Source: JBKHJA01 sp046538375 (lineage in GTDB: Bacteria > Acidobacteriota > Aminicenantia > Aminicenantales > Aminicenantaceae). Taken from it: 25,510 nt of DNA. The DNA lies in contig JBKHJA010000024.1 in the NCBI GenBank assembly GCA_046538375.1, positions 1 through 25,510 on the forward strand. Reading direction: 5' to 3'. Below, piece after piece: positions 1 through 6,834 of the stretch. The position numbers and the translations under genes were made by a program. The notes beneath the pieces were generated by a model. The model was not told the DNA's origin and searched no databases. It saw only the letters and a program-made list of their open reading frames with translations. Each line of letters opens with the position of its first letter. Position 1 is the first letter of the stretch.

Positions 1-52
1 CCTTTTTTTCTGTGGAAGACTTCAATTAAGTTTCTGAAAATATTATAATTGC

Positions 53-70
53 CCGGGCCCGACCCCCCCC
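53..70. repeat. Left copy of 18-bp inverted repeat at window ends
   Basis: These 18 bases (CCGGGCCCGA followed by eight C) are the exact reverse complement of positions 25455-25472 near the other end of the window. The core CGGGCCCG is itself palindromic. The bases just inside, about 71-108, are almost only A and C and hold no gene. The match is seen directly; whether it is a genuine dispersed repeat or an assembly-end artefact cannot be decided here. Confidence 0.7.
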
Positions 71-108
71 AAAACCAAAAAAAATTCCCAAAAAACCCAA
101 AAAAAAAG

Positions 109-585
109 TCAAAAAAGTGCTTTTATGAAATAAAAGGTCATGATTCCTGAAGCCAGCAGCTTCAGAATCATGCCCACCATAACGCCCGCAAAAACACCCC
201 AACCTGCTCTCAAAGCTTCCCGCCCTGGCTTGCCCATCAAGGCTTCACCCACCACGGCTCCCAAGAAAGCACCTATGATCATTCCCAGGGGTGGTGCGTG
301 AATGATCCCTATCAACATCCCTATAACTGCACCCCAGAACCCGTATCTGGTAGCGCCAAATTTTCTGGCCCCTGCCGCTGGCATAAAATAATCCAGGAGG
401 GTCACAGCTATGGTCAGAACAGCCATCCCTACCAGGAACTGGGGACTGAAAGGCTCCCAGCGTTTGGCTGCAGACACCAGAATTAGAGCAAAAAAACTGA
501 AAGGTGGACCGGCAATACCAGGAACCACACATCCAATCAACCCCACCATGATAAATACAAAACCGATTATGATCAAAACGATCAT
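109..585 (-). CDS. DUF456 family membrane protein
   Basis: This small integral membrane protein resembles the DUF456 family, whose function is unknown. The sequence shows an N-terminal hydrophobic helix with the family-like pattern GLIGCVVPGIAGPPFSF, a second hydrophobic segment, and two glycine-rich segments (GFWGAVIGMLIGI and GMIIGAFLGAVVGEAL) separated by a short loop, then a last membrane segment near the C-terminus. The frame stays open to an ATG at 660, adding 25 polar residues. I prefer the ATG at 585 because it has AGGA at a suitable distance and the family normally begins directly with the first helix. In addition, a near-perfect promoter for the divergent bactofilin gene covers 654-682. 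It is transcribed away from bactofilin with no obvious partner. Family call fairly sure; start uncertain. Confidence 0.8.
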   Translation of the reverse strand: MIVLIIIGFVFIMVGLIGCVVPGIAGPPFSFFALILVSAAKRWEPFSPQFLVGMAVLTIAVTLLDYFMPAAGARKFGATRYGFWGAVIGMLIGIIHAPPLGMIIGAFLGAVVGEALMGKPGREALRAGWGVFAGVMVGMILKLLASGIMTFYFIKALF

Positions 586-653
586 TTCTGGAATCCTATC
601 AGATAAATAAACAACAGGCAATGTCTTCCATTTTCTGGGGCCTCCATTTTTTA

Positions 654-682
654 TTGACATAAATAAGGCGGAGACCTATAAT
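654..682 (+). promoter_or_regulatory. Sigma70-type promoter of the bactofilin gene
   Basis: TTGACA at 654-659 and TATAAT at 677-682 are both perfect consensus boxes separated by 17 bp. Predicted transcription starts near 689, giving a leader of about 25 bases that contains the AAGGAAG ribosome-binding site before the GTG at 715. Confidence 0.8.
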
Positions 683-714
683 TTCTGCATAAGTCAAGGG
701 AAAAGGAAGATATA

Positions 715-1113
715 GTGCTGAAGCCTAAAGGCAGGAACAGAGAAAAGCAGAACATCCAAACTAAAGAGGAACATCAAAATTTATCCCGCCTGGGGCAATC
801 TTTCTCTCTGAGAGGCGAATTATCAGGGAACGAAGATTTGGTGATAGATGGCCGTTTCCAGGGACAGATTGATCTGGGGAATCACAGTTTGATCGTGGAA
901 AAAAGAGGGAAAGTGGAAGCTGAAATCCGGGCCAAGGATATCACCATCCAAGGAGAGATGAAGGGGAATGTTTACGCCTCAGGAAAAGTTTTTATCTCCA
1001 AAGACGCCCAGATGACTGGTGACATCTCTGCTTCCCGCATTTCTATCATGGACGGTGCTCATTTCAAGGGAAGCGTGAAAATGAAAGAATCAAAAGGAAT
1101 GCTTTCTTCCTAA
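715..1113 (+). CDS. Bactofilin (polymer-forming cytoskeletal protein)
   Basis: Bactofilins polymerise without nucleotide into filaments through a right-handed beta-helix, and act as scaffolds in cell shape, stalk formation or protein positioning. The 132-residue protein has a short charged N-terminal tail of about 25 residues. A repeating core follows with short hydrophobic strands alternating with glycine turns (LVIDGRFQGQI, LIVEKRGKVEAEI, ITIQGEMKGNV, VFISKDAQMTGDI, ISIMDGAHFKGSV), typical of the family, and then a brief tail. The start is GTG, supported by AAGGAAG just upstream and by a consensus promoter at 654-682. There is no adjacent M23 peptidase gene, a common bactofilin partner, so its specific role cannot be read from context. 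Length is normal for a single-domain bactofilin. Confidence 0.9.
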   Translation: MLKPKGRNREKQNIQTKEEHQNLSRLGQSFSLRGELSGNEDLVIDGRFQGQIDLGNHSLIVEKRGKVEAEIRAKDITIQGEMKGNVYASGKVFISKDAQMTGDISASRISIMDGAHFKGSVKMKESKGMLSS

Positions 1114-1290
1114 ATTTCTAAAATTTTCTCCCCCCAAGTTTTTGTGGAATTTCTTTCATCCCCTTCCAGAAAAAATGCTCTTGCTTCCCCTCGAGGCGGA
1201 AATTTCACCTCTATTTATGTTAAGCAGAATTCTGATTCTGATCGACCACCAGGAGTTCAATCTCCCACAGGATCGATTTATTCAGCCAGA

Positions 1291-2043
1291 TCACTTTTCA
1301 TACCGATAATATTCCTGGGGAGTCTGGCTGACAATATACTCCACAGCCTTCAGGATACACACTCTGATAGCCTTTTCTGTGGGGGTTTTGGAAAATCCAC
1401 CTAGAGCCACAGGCAGGGTTCCGGCAATGCTGGTCGCTCCTCCTAGGCCAAAGCTGGTTGCTTCGCCTTCTACACTGGTGGCTGCCACAATCTGTGATGT
1501 TTTGGCGTCGATAATCCGGATATCCATGGCGATGTGGGCTTTCTTCAGGCCGCCCCCGACTTTGACTCCAAGAACTTTTGTTCCGCCGCCCACTCCTTTA
1601 GCACCGCCTTCAAACTCGGTGACAGCAGCGGTGACAATGAGCTCTGCTCCGTAAACCTCTCCAGTGGGAGCTTCTGTGCCTTCCTTAATCCTTCCTGAAG
1701 TGGCCAGATCCTGCTCTTCCAGCACTGCACCCAGTTGATCTCTCTCCAGGACAATATAGCGGTTGGAGTTGAAGAGAGCTGTGGTCAGCATATCGCGCAT
1801 GCCGTCGCCTATCTGGGGCCAGCTCATTCCAAACATTCCCAGCCAACCTCCGGTCCATCCTCCTTTAGCGGTCTTGTCCTGGAATTCACCCACGGCCAGC
1901 CGGGCTTTGGGACCATCATATCTTTCCGCTTGAGCTTCAGCGATGGAAGGCCCCCCAGTGGAAGTCACCGTGGCTGTGGGAGCACAAGAGCTCATCCAGA
2001 CGATGACGGAGACAAACGCAACAAAAACAGATGCCTTTTTCAT
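1291..2043 (-). CDS. CsgG-like outer-membrane lipoprotein
   Basis: The protein has 251 residues from the ATG at 2043, chosen over an in-frame upstream start at 2094 because it directly follows a strong GAGGAGG site and begins a lipoprotein signal (MKKASVFVAFVSVIVW then M-S-S-C, a lipobox). The body matches the CsgG/curli-assembly family: RLAVGEFQDK near the start, GDGMRDMLTTALFNSNRYIVLERDQL, an ELIVTAAVTEF strand, a glycine-rich segment where CsgG forms its membrane hairpins, and ISDIRIIDAKTSQIV-like AMDIRIIDAKTSQIVAATSV. CsgG proper is a nonameric secretion pore for curli subunits. No csgA, csgE or csgF is nearby, so this is better viewed as an orphan family member of unknown substrate. It is divergent from uvrB, and the two promoters share a -35 region. 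Confidence 0.8.
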   Translation of the reverse strand: MKKASVFVAFVSVIVWMSSCAPTATVTSTGGPSIAEAQAERYDGPKARLAVGEFQDKTAKGGWTGGWLGMFGMSWPQIGDGMRDMLTTALFNSNRYIVLERDQLGAVLEEQDLATSGRIKEGTEAPTGEVYGAELIVTAAVTEFEGGAKGVGGGTKVLGVKVGGGLKKAHIAMDIRIIDAKTSQIVAATSVEGEATSFGLGGATSIAGTLPVALGGFSKTPTEKAIRVCILKAVEYIVSQTPQEYYRYEK

Positions 2044-2065
2044 CTTATCCTCCTCTTTCAGCAGG

Positions 2066-2094
2066 ATTATATGAATGCAGAGGGTAATTGTCAA
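2066..2094 (-). promoter_or_regulatory. Promoter of the CsgG-like gene
   Basis: On the minus strand TTGACA (2094-2089) and TATAAT (2071-2066) are perfect consensus boxes 17 bp apart. Transcription should start near 2059, leaving a short leader with the GAGGAGG site. The -35 box lies on top of the -35 region of the uvrB promoter. Confidence 0.8.
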
Positions 2095-2114
2095 TCATGC
2101 ATTTTTGTTATAAT
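2088..2114 (+). promoter_or_regulatory. Promoter of uvrB, placed for a leaderless mRNA
   Basis: TATAAT at 2109-2114 is preceded by TG with one base between (extended -10). A TTGTCA lies at 2088-2093, 15 bp upstream, which is short spacing. The start codon is at 2123, only 8 bases after the -10 box, so the transcript should begin within about 0-3 bases of the ATG. No Shine-Dalgarno sequence is present. Confidence 0.65.
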
Positions 2115-2122
2115 AGTTAAAG

Positions 2123-4117
2123 ATGAAATCATTCAAACTCCATTCAGAATTCCAACCCAAAGGCGACCAGATACAAGCCATCTCCCAACTCAGTCACGGC
2201 CTGGCAAAAAATGTCAAACACCAGGTTCTGATGGGAGTGACCGGCTCAGGAAAAACTTTTACCATGGCCAACATCATCCAAAAAGCCCGCAGACCTGTCC
2301 TGGTTATCTCTCACAATAAAACGTTAGCCGCCCAGCTTTATCAAGAATTCCGCCGGTTTTTTCCCCAGAATGCCGTAGAATATTTTGTCAGCTACTATGA
2401 TTATTACCAGCCTGAAGCCTATATTCCAGCCACAAACACTTATATTGCTAAAGAGGCCACCATCAATGACGAAATCGACCGGCTGAGACTGTGTGCCACC
2501 AACTCTCTGCTTCAACGAAGGGACGTGATCATCGTGGCCTCTGTTTCCTGCATATATGGCATCGGCTCCCCACAGACTTACCATTCCATGAGCTTTACCC
2601 TGCAAAAAGAACAACCTATCAGCAGAAAAAAAATCCTTCAAAACTTGGTTGAAATCCAGTACCAGAGAGATGAATCTGAGTTTAAAAGGGGGACCTTTCG
2701 TGTTCGGGGCGATATCATCGATGTTTACCCGCCCTACGAAGACTTTGCCTACCGTGTCCATCTGGACGAGAACGGAATCACTAATATCTCCTCCATTGAT
2801 CCCCTGCTGGGAAAAACCCTGGAGTCTTTTCATAAAGTCATGTTCTATCCCAGAACTTTCTTCTCCACTCCCGGTGATATTCTGGAGAATGCAATAGACA
2901 GCATCACCAAGGAATTGGAAGATAGAATCGTTTTCTTCAAGAAACAAGGCAAACTCATGGAAGCCAACAGAATAGAAGAAAAAACCCTCTTTGATATAGA
3001 AATGCTCAGGGAATTCGGATGGTGTCCGGGAATAGAAAACTATTCTCTCTATCTGAGCCAAAGAAAACCCGGAGAACCGCCCTACACCCTGCTGGACTAT
3101 TTTCCTCCCCATTATCTGACCATCATCGATGAATCCCATGTGACCATCCCTCAAATCGGAGGAATGTATCATGGAGACCGTTCCCGGAAGGAAACACTGG
3201 TTGAGCACGGCTTCCGCCTGCCCTCTGCTTTGGATAATAGGCCCTTGAATTTCAAAGAGTTCGAAAGCAGGGTGCAACAAGTCCTTTATGTTTCAGCTAC
3301 TCCCGGCCCATACGAACTCAAAAAAACAAAAAATAAAGTGGTGGAGCAAATCATAAGGCCTACCGGCCTCACCGATCCTGAGATCGAAGTCCGGCCGGTC
3401 AAAGGTCAAATCCAGGATCTGATGTCAGAAATCACAAACAGGGCAGAGAGAAAAGGAAGGACCCTGGTCACCACCTTGACCAAAAGAATGGCCGAAGATC
3501 TAACCCGCTATTATCATGAATTCGGGCTTAAGGTGCGCTATCTTCACTCGGAAGTCGACACTTTGGACAGAGTCAATATCTTGAGAGACCTGAGAAAAGG
3601 GAAATTTGATGCTCTCATCGGAATCAATCTTCTGAGAGAAGGTCTGGATCTGCCAGAAGTCTCGCTGGTGGCCATCCTGGATGCAGATAAAGAGGGATTC
3701 CTCCGCTCCTCCACCTCACTCATCCAGACATTCGGAAGAGCAGCCAGGAGCGTTTCGGGAAAGGTCCTCCTGTATGCCGATTCCATCACTGAGGCCATGG
3801 AAAAGGCTATGGATGAGACCAGAAGAAGAAGAAAAATTCAACAGGAATACAATCAAAGAAACCACATCACCCCTCAGTCCATCATAAAAAGTATAGATGA
3901 AGTCCTCTCCAGTGTTTACGAAAGAGACTATTTGGATTATTCCCGCATTTCAGAAGAAAAGGAGATATATCTTTCGCCCCAGGAGAGAAAAAGGAAGATC
4001 GAAAAATTAGAGAACTGGATGAAAGAAGCGGCCCGCAACCTGGAGTTTGAAAAAGCAGCCCGATTCAGAGATGAGATCAAGAAATTGAAAAAAAGGGAAT
4101 TGGAGATTGGCCCTTAG
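2123..4117 (+). CDS. uvrB: UvrABC system protein B
   Basis: UvrB is the helicase-like damage-verification subunit of nucleotide excision repair: UvrA loads it and it then recruits UvrC. The 664-residue protein is full length. Visible are the Walker A motif GVTGSGKT at about 38-45, the beta-hairpin that clamps DNA (YYDYYQPEAYIP and onward, about 90-115), the Walker B box DESH near 337, LYVSATPG near 390, the C-terminal helicase motifs LREGLDLPEV and QTFGRAAR, and a C-terminal UVR domain (NLEFEKAARFRDEI), which contacts UvrC. The start is the only suitable ATG and lies just behind a -10 box without a ribosome-binding site. The stop at 4115-4117 is one base from the uvrC ATG, so the two genes form an operon. 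uvrA is not in the window. Confidence 0.98.
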   Translation: MKSFKLHSEFQPKGDQIQAISQLSHGLAKNVKHQVLMGVTGSGKTFTMANIIQKARRPVLVISHNKTLAAQLYQEFRRFFPQNAVEYFVSYYDYYQPEAYIPATNTYIAKEATINDEIDRLRLCATNSLLQRRDVIIVASVSCIYGIGSPQTYHSMSFTLQKEQPISRKKILQNLVEIQYQRDESEFKRGTFRVRGDIIDVYPPYEDFAYRVHLDENGITNISSIDPLLGKTLESFHKVMFYPRTFFSTPGDILENAIDSITKELEDRIVFFKKQGKLMEANRIEEKTLFDIEMLREFGWCPGIENYSLYLSQRKPGEPPYTLLDYFPPHYLTIIDESHVTIPQIGGMYHGDRSRKETLVEHGFRLPSALDNRPLNFKEFESRVQQVLYVSATPGPYELKKTKNKVVEQIIRPTGLTDPEIEVRPVKGQIQDLMSEITNRAERKGRTLVTTLTKRMAEDLTRYYHEFGLKVRYLHSEVDTLDRVNILRDLRKGKFDALIGINLLREGLDLPEVSLVAILDADKEGFLRSSTSLIQTFGRAARSVSGKVLLYADSITEAMEKAMDETRRRRKIQQEYNQRNHITPQSIIKSIDEVLSSVYERDYLDYSRISEEKEIYLSPQERKRKIEKLENWMKEAARNLEFEKAARFRDEIKKLKKRELEIGP

Positions 4118-4118
4118 G

Positions 4119-5900
4119 ATGAAAGAACCACTGAAGACAAAGATAGAAAATCTTCCGGAAAAATCGGGCATTTATTTTTTCAAGGACCGCCAAAAAAACG
4201 TCATTTATATCGGCAAAGCCCGGTCTCTGAAGAATAGAGTAAAGTCTTATTTCCAGGCCGCTTCTGATTCCAAAGTCCAGAATATCCTTGCGGAAACCGC
4301 TGATCTGGAATTCGTCCTCACCGGCTCGGAAAAAGAAGCCGCTTTCCTGGAGAACAATTTTATCCAGCAATACCAGCCTAAATTTAACCTCAGGCTGAAG
4401 GATGACAAAAGCTTTCCTTACCTGAAACTCTCTATTCATGAAAAATTTCCAGGCGTTTACCTCACCCGCAGAGTGGAAGAGGATGGAGCCAAATACTTCG
4501 GCCCCTTCTCTCCTGCCCACCAGGCACGAAAAACCATCCATCTCCTCAACAAGCACTTTGGGCTGAGGGGATGTGAGGAAGCTGTTCCAGGCCGCCGCCA
4601 AAGGCCTTGTCTGGAGTATGATCTCAAGCTGTGCACTGCCCCCTGCGTGGAACACATTTCAGAAAAAGAGTACAGAGAAAATGTGGACAATGCGCTGCTT
4701 TTCCTGGAAGGGAAAGTGGACAAGCTGTTAAAAATAGTAAAAAACAAAATGCAACGGGCAGCCAGCCGCCAGGAATTTGAACAAGCTGCTCACTGGAGAG
4801 ACCTGATCCGGACCATCGAACATATCAAAGAAAAACCGAAACTCATTTCCGTCAGTCTGGAGAATAAAGATATCTTCGGATTCTCCCGCCGAAAAGAGAA
4901 AGCCATACTGTATGTTTTTCGGATGAAAAAAGGCAAGGTGATGGAATCAGAAGGAATTTATGTTCATGAGAAAAAAAAGGTTTCCCACAGCCAAATTCTC
5001 TCCTCTAATCTTCTTTCCTATTACCGGGATAGAAATGACATACCAGCCGCTATTCTTCTGCCTTTTGAACCTTCTGGCCGGAAGCAGGCCTCAGAAAAGC
5101 TGTCCAGTCTGAGAAAAGCAAAAGTCAAAATAGAGGTACCCAGAAAGGGAAAAAACAAGAAGCTGGTGGAATTGGCCAACAAGAATGCTGAAATTCTGCT
5201 GGGGCAGAGAACCCAAAGGATCTCCTCTCTACCAGAAGCGAAAGAAATTCTGGGATTAAAAACTGTTCCTCACCGCATCGAAGGTTTTGACATTTCCAAT
5301 CTGGGGGGAAAAGAATCTGTGGGATCACTGGTGGTTTTCCAAAACGGACTGCCCCAGAAGAAAGACTACAGAAAATACAAGATCAAAACAGTCAGAGGCC
5401 CGGACGATGTGGCCAGTCTAAAGGAAGTCATCTCCAGAAGATACACCCGCCTGCTCGAGGAGAAGAAAACTCTGCCCGATTTGATATTTGTGGATGGAGG
5501 AAAGGGGCAGCTCAATGCCGCCCAAAAAACGCTGGAAAGCCTTGGACTGAAAGATTTATCGGTGGCATCCCTGGCCAAAAGAGAAGAAATCATCTTTACT
5601 CCGTCCCATAAACAGGGGCTCAAACTGGACCGGACCTCCCCGGTCTTAAAACTTTTTCAAAACGTCAGAAACGAGGCTCACCACTTTGCCCTCTCTTTCC
5701 ACCGCCTGCGGAGAACCAAGACAAGCTTCCGCTCTCCCTTAGACGGAATTCCAGGATTGGGTAAAAAAAAGAAAGAGAGCCTCCTGGCCCGCTACAAAGG
5801 CATTGAACGAATCAAAAAAGCTCCTCTGGATGAGCTGGCCAAAGTCATCGGGAAAAAAGCAGCCCATGAACTCAGCCTCAGACTGAAGAGAAAAGAATAA
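4119..5900 (+). CDS. uvrC: UvrABC system protein C
   Basis: UvrC makes both incisions around DNA damage after binding the UvrB-DNA complex. The 593-residue protein has the N-terminal GIY-YIG nuclease (GIYFFKD then VIYIGKA, about 15-35) for the 3' cut, a UVR domain near 205-235 (RQEFEQAAHWRDLI), an RNase H-like nuclease domain (GFDISNL, then FVDGGKGQLNAA) for the 5' cut, and C-terminal helix-hairpin-helix repeats (GIPGLGKKKKESLL and a second copy). The ATG at 4119 is preferred. A TTG at 4107 inside uvrB is also in frame but would only add four residues. Spacing of one base from the uvrB stop implies translational coupling. About 400 bases without a gene follow. Confidence 0.98.
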   Translation: MKEPLKTKIENLPEKSGIYFFKDRQKNVIYIGKARSLKNRVKSYFQAASDSKVQNILAETADLEFVLTGSEKEAAFLENNFIQQYQPKFNLRLKDDKSFPYLKLSIHEKFPGVYLTRRVEEDGAKYFGPFSPAHQARKTIHLLNKHFGLRGCEEAVPGRRQRPCLEYDLKLCTAPCVEHISEKEYRENVDNALLFLEGKVDKLLKIVKNKMQRAASRQEFEQAAHWRDLIRTIEHIKEKPKLISVSLENKDIFGFSRRKEKAILYVFRMKKGKVMESEGIYVHEKKKVSHSQILSSNLLSYYRDRNDIPAAILLPFEPSGRKQASEKLSSLRKAKVKIEVPRKGKNKKLVELANKNAEILLGQRTQRISSLPEAKEILGLKTVPHRIEGFDISNLGGKESVGSLVVFQNGLPQKKDYRKYKIKTVRGPDDVASLKEVISRRYTRLLEEKKTLPDLIFVDGGKGQLNAAQKTLESLGLKDLSVASLAKREEIIFTPSHKQGLKLDRTSPVLKLFQNVRNEAHHFALSFHRLRRTKTSFRSPLDGIPGLGKKKKESLLARYKGIERIKKAPLDELAKVIGKKAAHELSLRLKRKE

Positions 5901-5944
5901 ACCAACACCCAGAATCGCGGGATTGGCAATTCAACTGGATTATT

Positions 5945-6150
5945 CACCAGCCGAGGTTGCCGCAGATACGAGGCACAGGACATCAAGCTGTGGTTCTCCA
6001 CCGCAAGTGTCCTGTAACCAAGCAGATGCGGAAAGATCGGCTCGCCCACAGGGTAAAAAAGGCCGATTTAAGACAAAATAGGAGGCTGTAGAAGTCATCG
6101 TCCATGAGATTCCTAAAACCCACCGGGGAATCGGGGGTGAACCAGCCTCA
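5945..6150. ncRNA. Candidate structured RNA or palindromic element between uvrC and acpS
   Basis: The 403 bases between uvrC and acpS hold no credible protein gene but strong dyad symmetry. An extended hairpin spans 5950-6041. Its stems are 5950-5954 with 6037-6041 (GCCGA/TCGGC), 5960-5964 with 6027-6031 (CCGCA/TGCGG), 5975-5982 with 6008-6015 (ACAGGACA/TGTCCTGT), and 5987-5993 with 5998-6004 (one mismatch, four-base loop). The stems are separated by nearly symmetric internal loops of 5x5 and 10x11 bases. A second domain is closed by 6082-6088 with 6143-6149 (GAGGCTG/CAGCCTC) and contains a CACC/GGTG hairpin. I checked by eye for RNase P, tmRNA, SRP RNA and common riboswitch signatures and found none. 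A rod with symmetric loops recalls 6S RNA, but no diagnostic sequence supports that. Strand unknown. Confidence 0.4.
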
Positions 6151-6303
6151 GAAAAATTTAAACAGATATCTCTTTGAAATAACTGGGAGCGTTCTAAAAT
6201 TCGGGAATTCCTCGGGCTTTCCTTCATTTTTGTATTCTTTTGACTTATATTATTATTGACAAATCACAGAAAGACCTGAAAAAATTCAAGCCGCGTTCAG
6301 AAA

Positions 6304-6657
6304 ATGATCACAGGAATAGGCATAGACATCATCGAAGTGGCCCGCATCCAAAGATTGGTAGAGAAAAATCCCCGCTTTCTGCAAAGAATATTCACTCCTG
6401 AGGAAATCAGCTACTGTCAGGAAAAAATAAACAAATACCAGCACTTGGCAGCCCGGTTTGCGGCCAAAGAAGCTTTTTTCAAAGCCCTGGGAAGAAGAAT
6501 TAAATGGACAGAGGTGGGCGTGGTGAACCTCTCTTCAGGAAAACCCCGACTGGAAATCAAATCAGATCAAAAATTTCCTTTCCACAGCACCCATGTTTCT
6601 GTGGCTCATCTCTCTGAACAGGCTATCGCTGTGGTCATTCTTGAATCAAAAGAATAA
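6304..6657 (+). CDS. acpS: Holo-[acyl-carrier-protein] synthase
   Basis: AcpS transfers the 4'-phosphopantetheine arm of coenzyme A to a serine of acyl carrier protein, activating it for fatty acid synthesis. The 117-residue protein has the family N-terminus GIGIDIIEVARI with the Mg-binding Asp, the second metal site in RFAAKEAFFKALG, and the C-terminal signature VSVAHLSEQAIAVV, where many homologues have VSxSH. The ATG at 6304 has no strong ribosome-binding site but gives the expected family start. The gene stands alone between the structured gap and the convergent feoB. The substrate CoA depends on pantothenate, whose pathway genes lie 9 kb downstream. Confidence 0.95.
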   Translation: MITGIGIDIIEVARIQRLVEKNPRFLQRIFTPEEISYCQEKINKYQHLAARFAAKEAFFKALGRRIKWTEVGVVNLSSGKPRLEIKSDQKFPFHSTHVSVAHLSEQAIAVVILESKE

Positions 6658-6834
6658 AAATCAGACGTCCTTCTTTTGCTTCTGAGGTTTTCCGGCATCT
6701 CAGCCAGGATAAAGATACATCCTGATCTGAAGTTTTTGTGTGGAGAAAAAGTTTGCCGGAGCGATGTTATCCTCAAAAATCTATGTTTCCATAATCCGGT
6801 ATCATAAATTTCTCTTGGAAGGATTCACGGCCGA

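Noticed and set aside
1144..1404. Plus-strand ORF of 86 codons after bactofilin
   Set aside because: No homology-like pattern or ribosome-binding site, and it runs into the opposite strand of the CsgG-like gene.
5945..6060. Possible RNase P RNA on the plus strand (GCGGAAAGATCGGCTCG resembles the GGAAAGTCC region)
   Set aside because: The matching downstream conserved part of the P4 helix is missing and the length is wrong.
5940..6227. Minus-strand ORF of 95 codons in the uvrC-acpS gap
   Set aside because: It is rich in Ser, Pro, Trp and Cys, shows no domain, and lies over the strong hairpins; it is more likely a by-product of the structured sequence.
6680..6735. Two small hairpins between acpS and feoB as a bidirectional terminator
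   Set aside because: Stems of 5-6 bp without T-runs are too weak to call.
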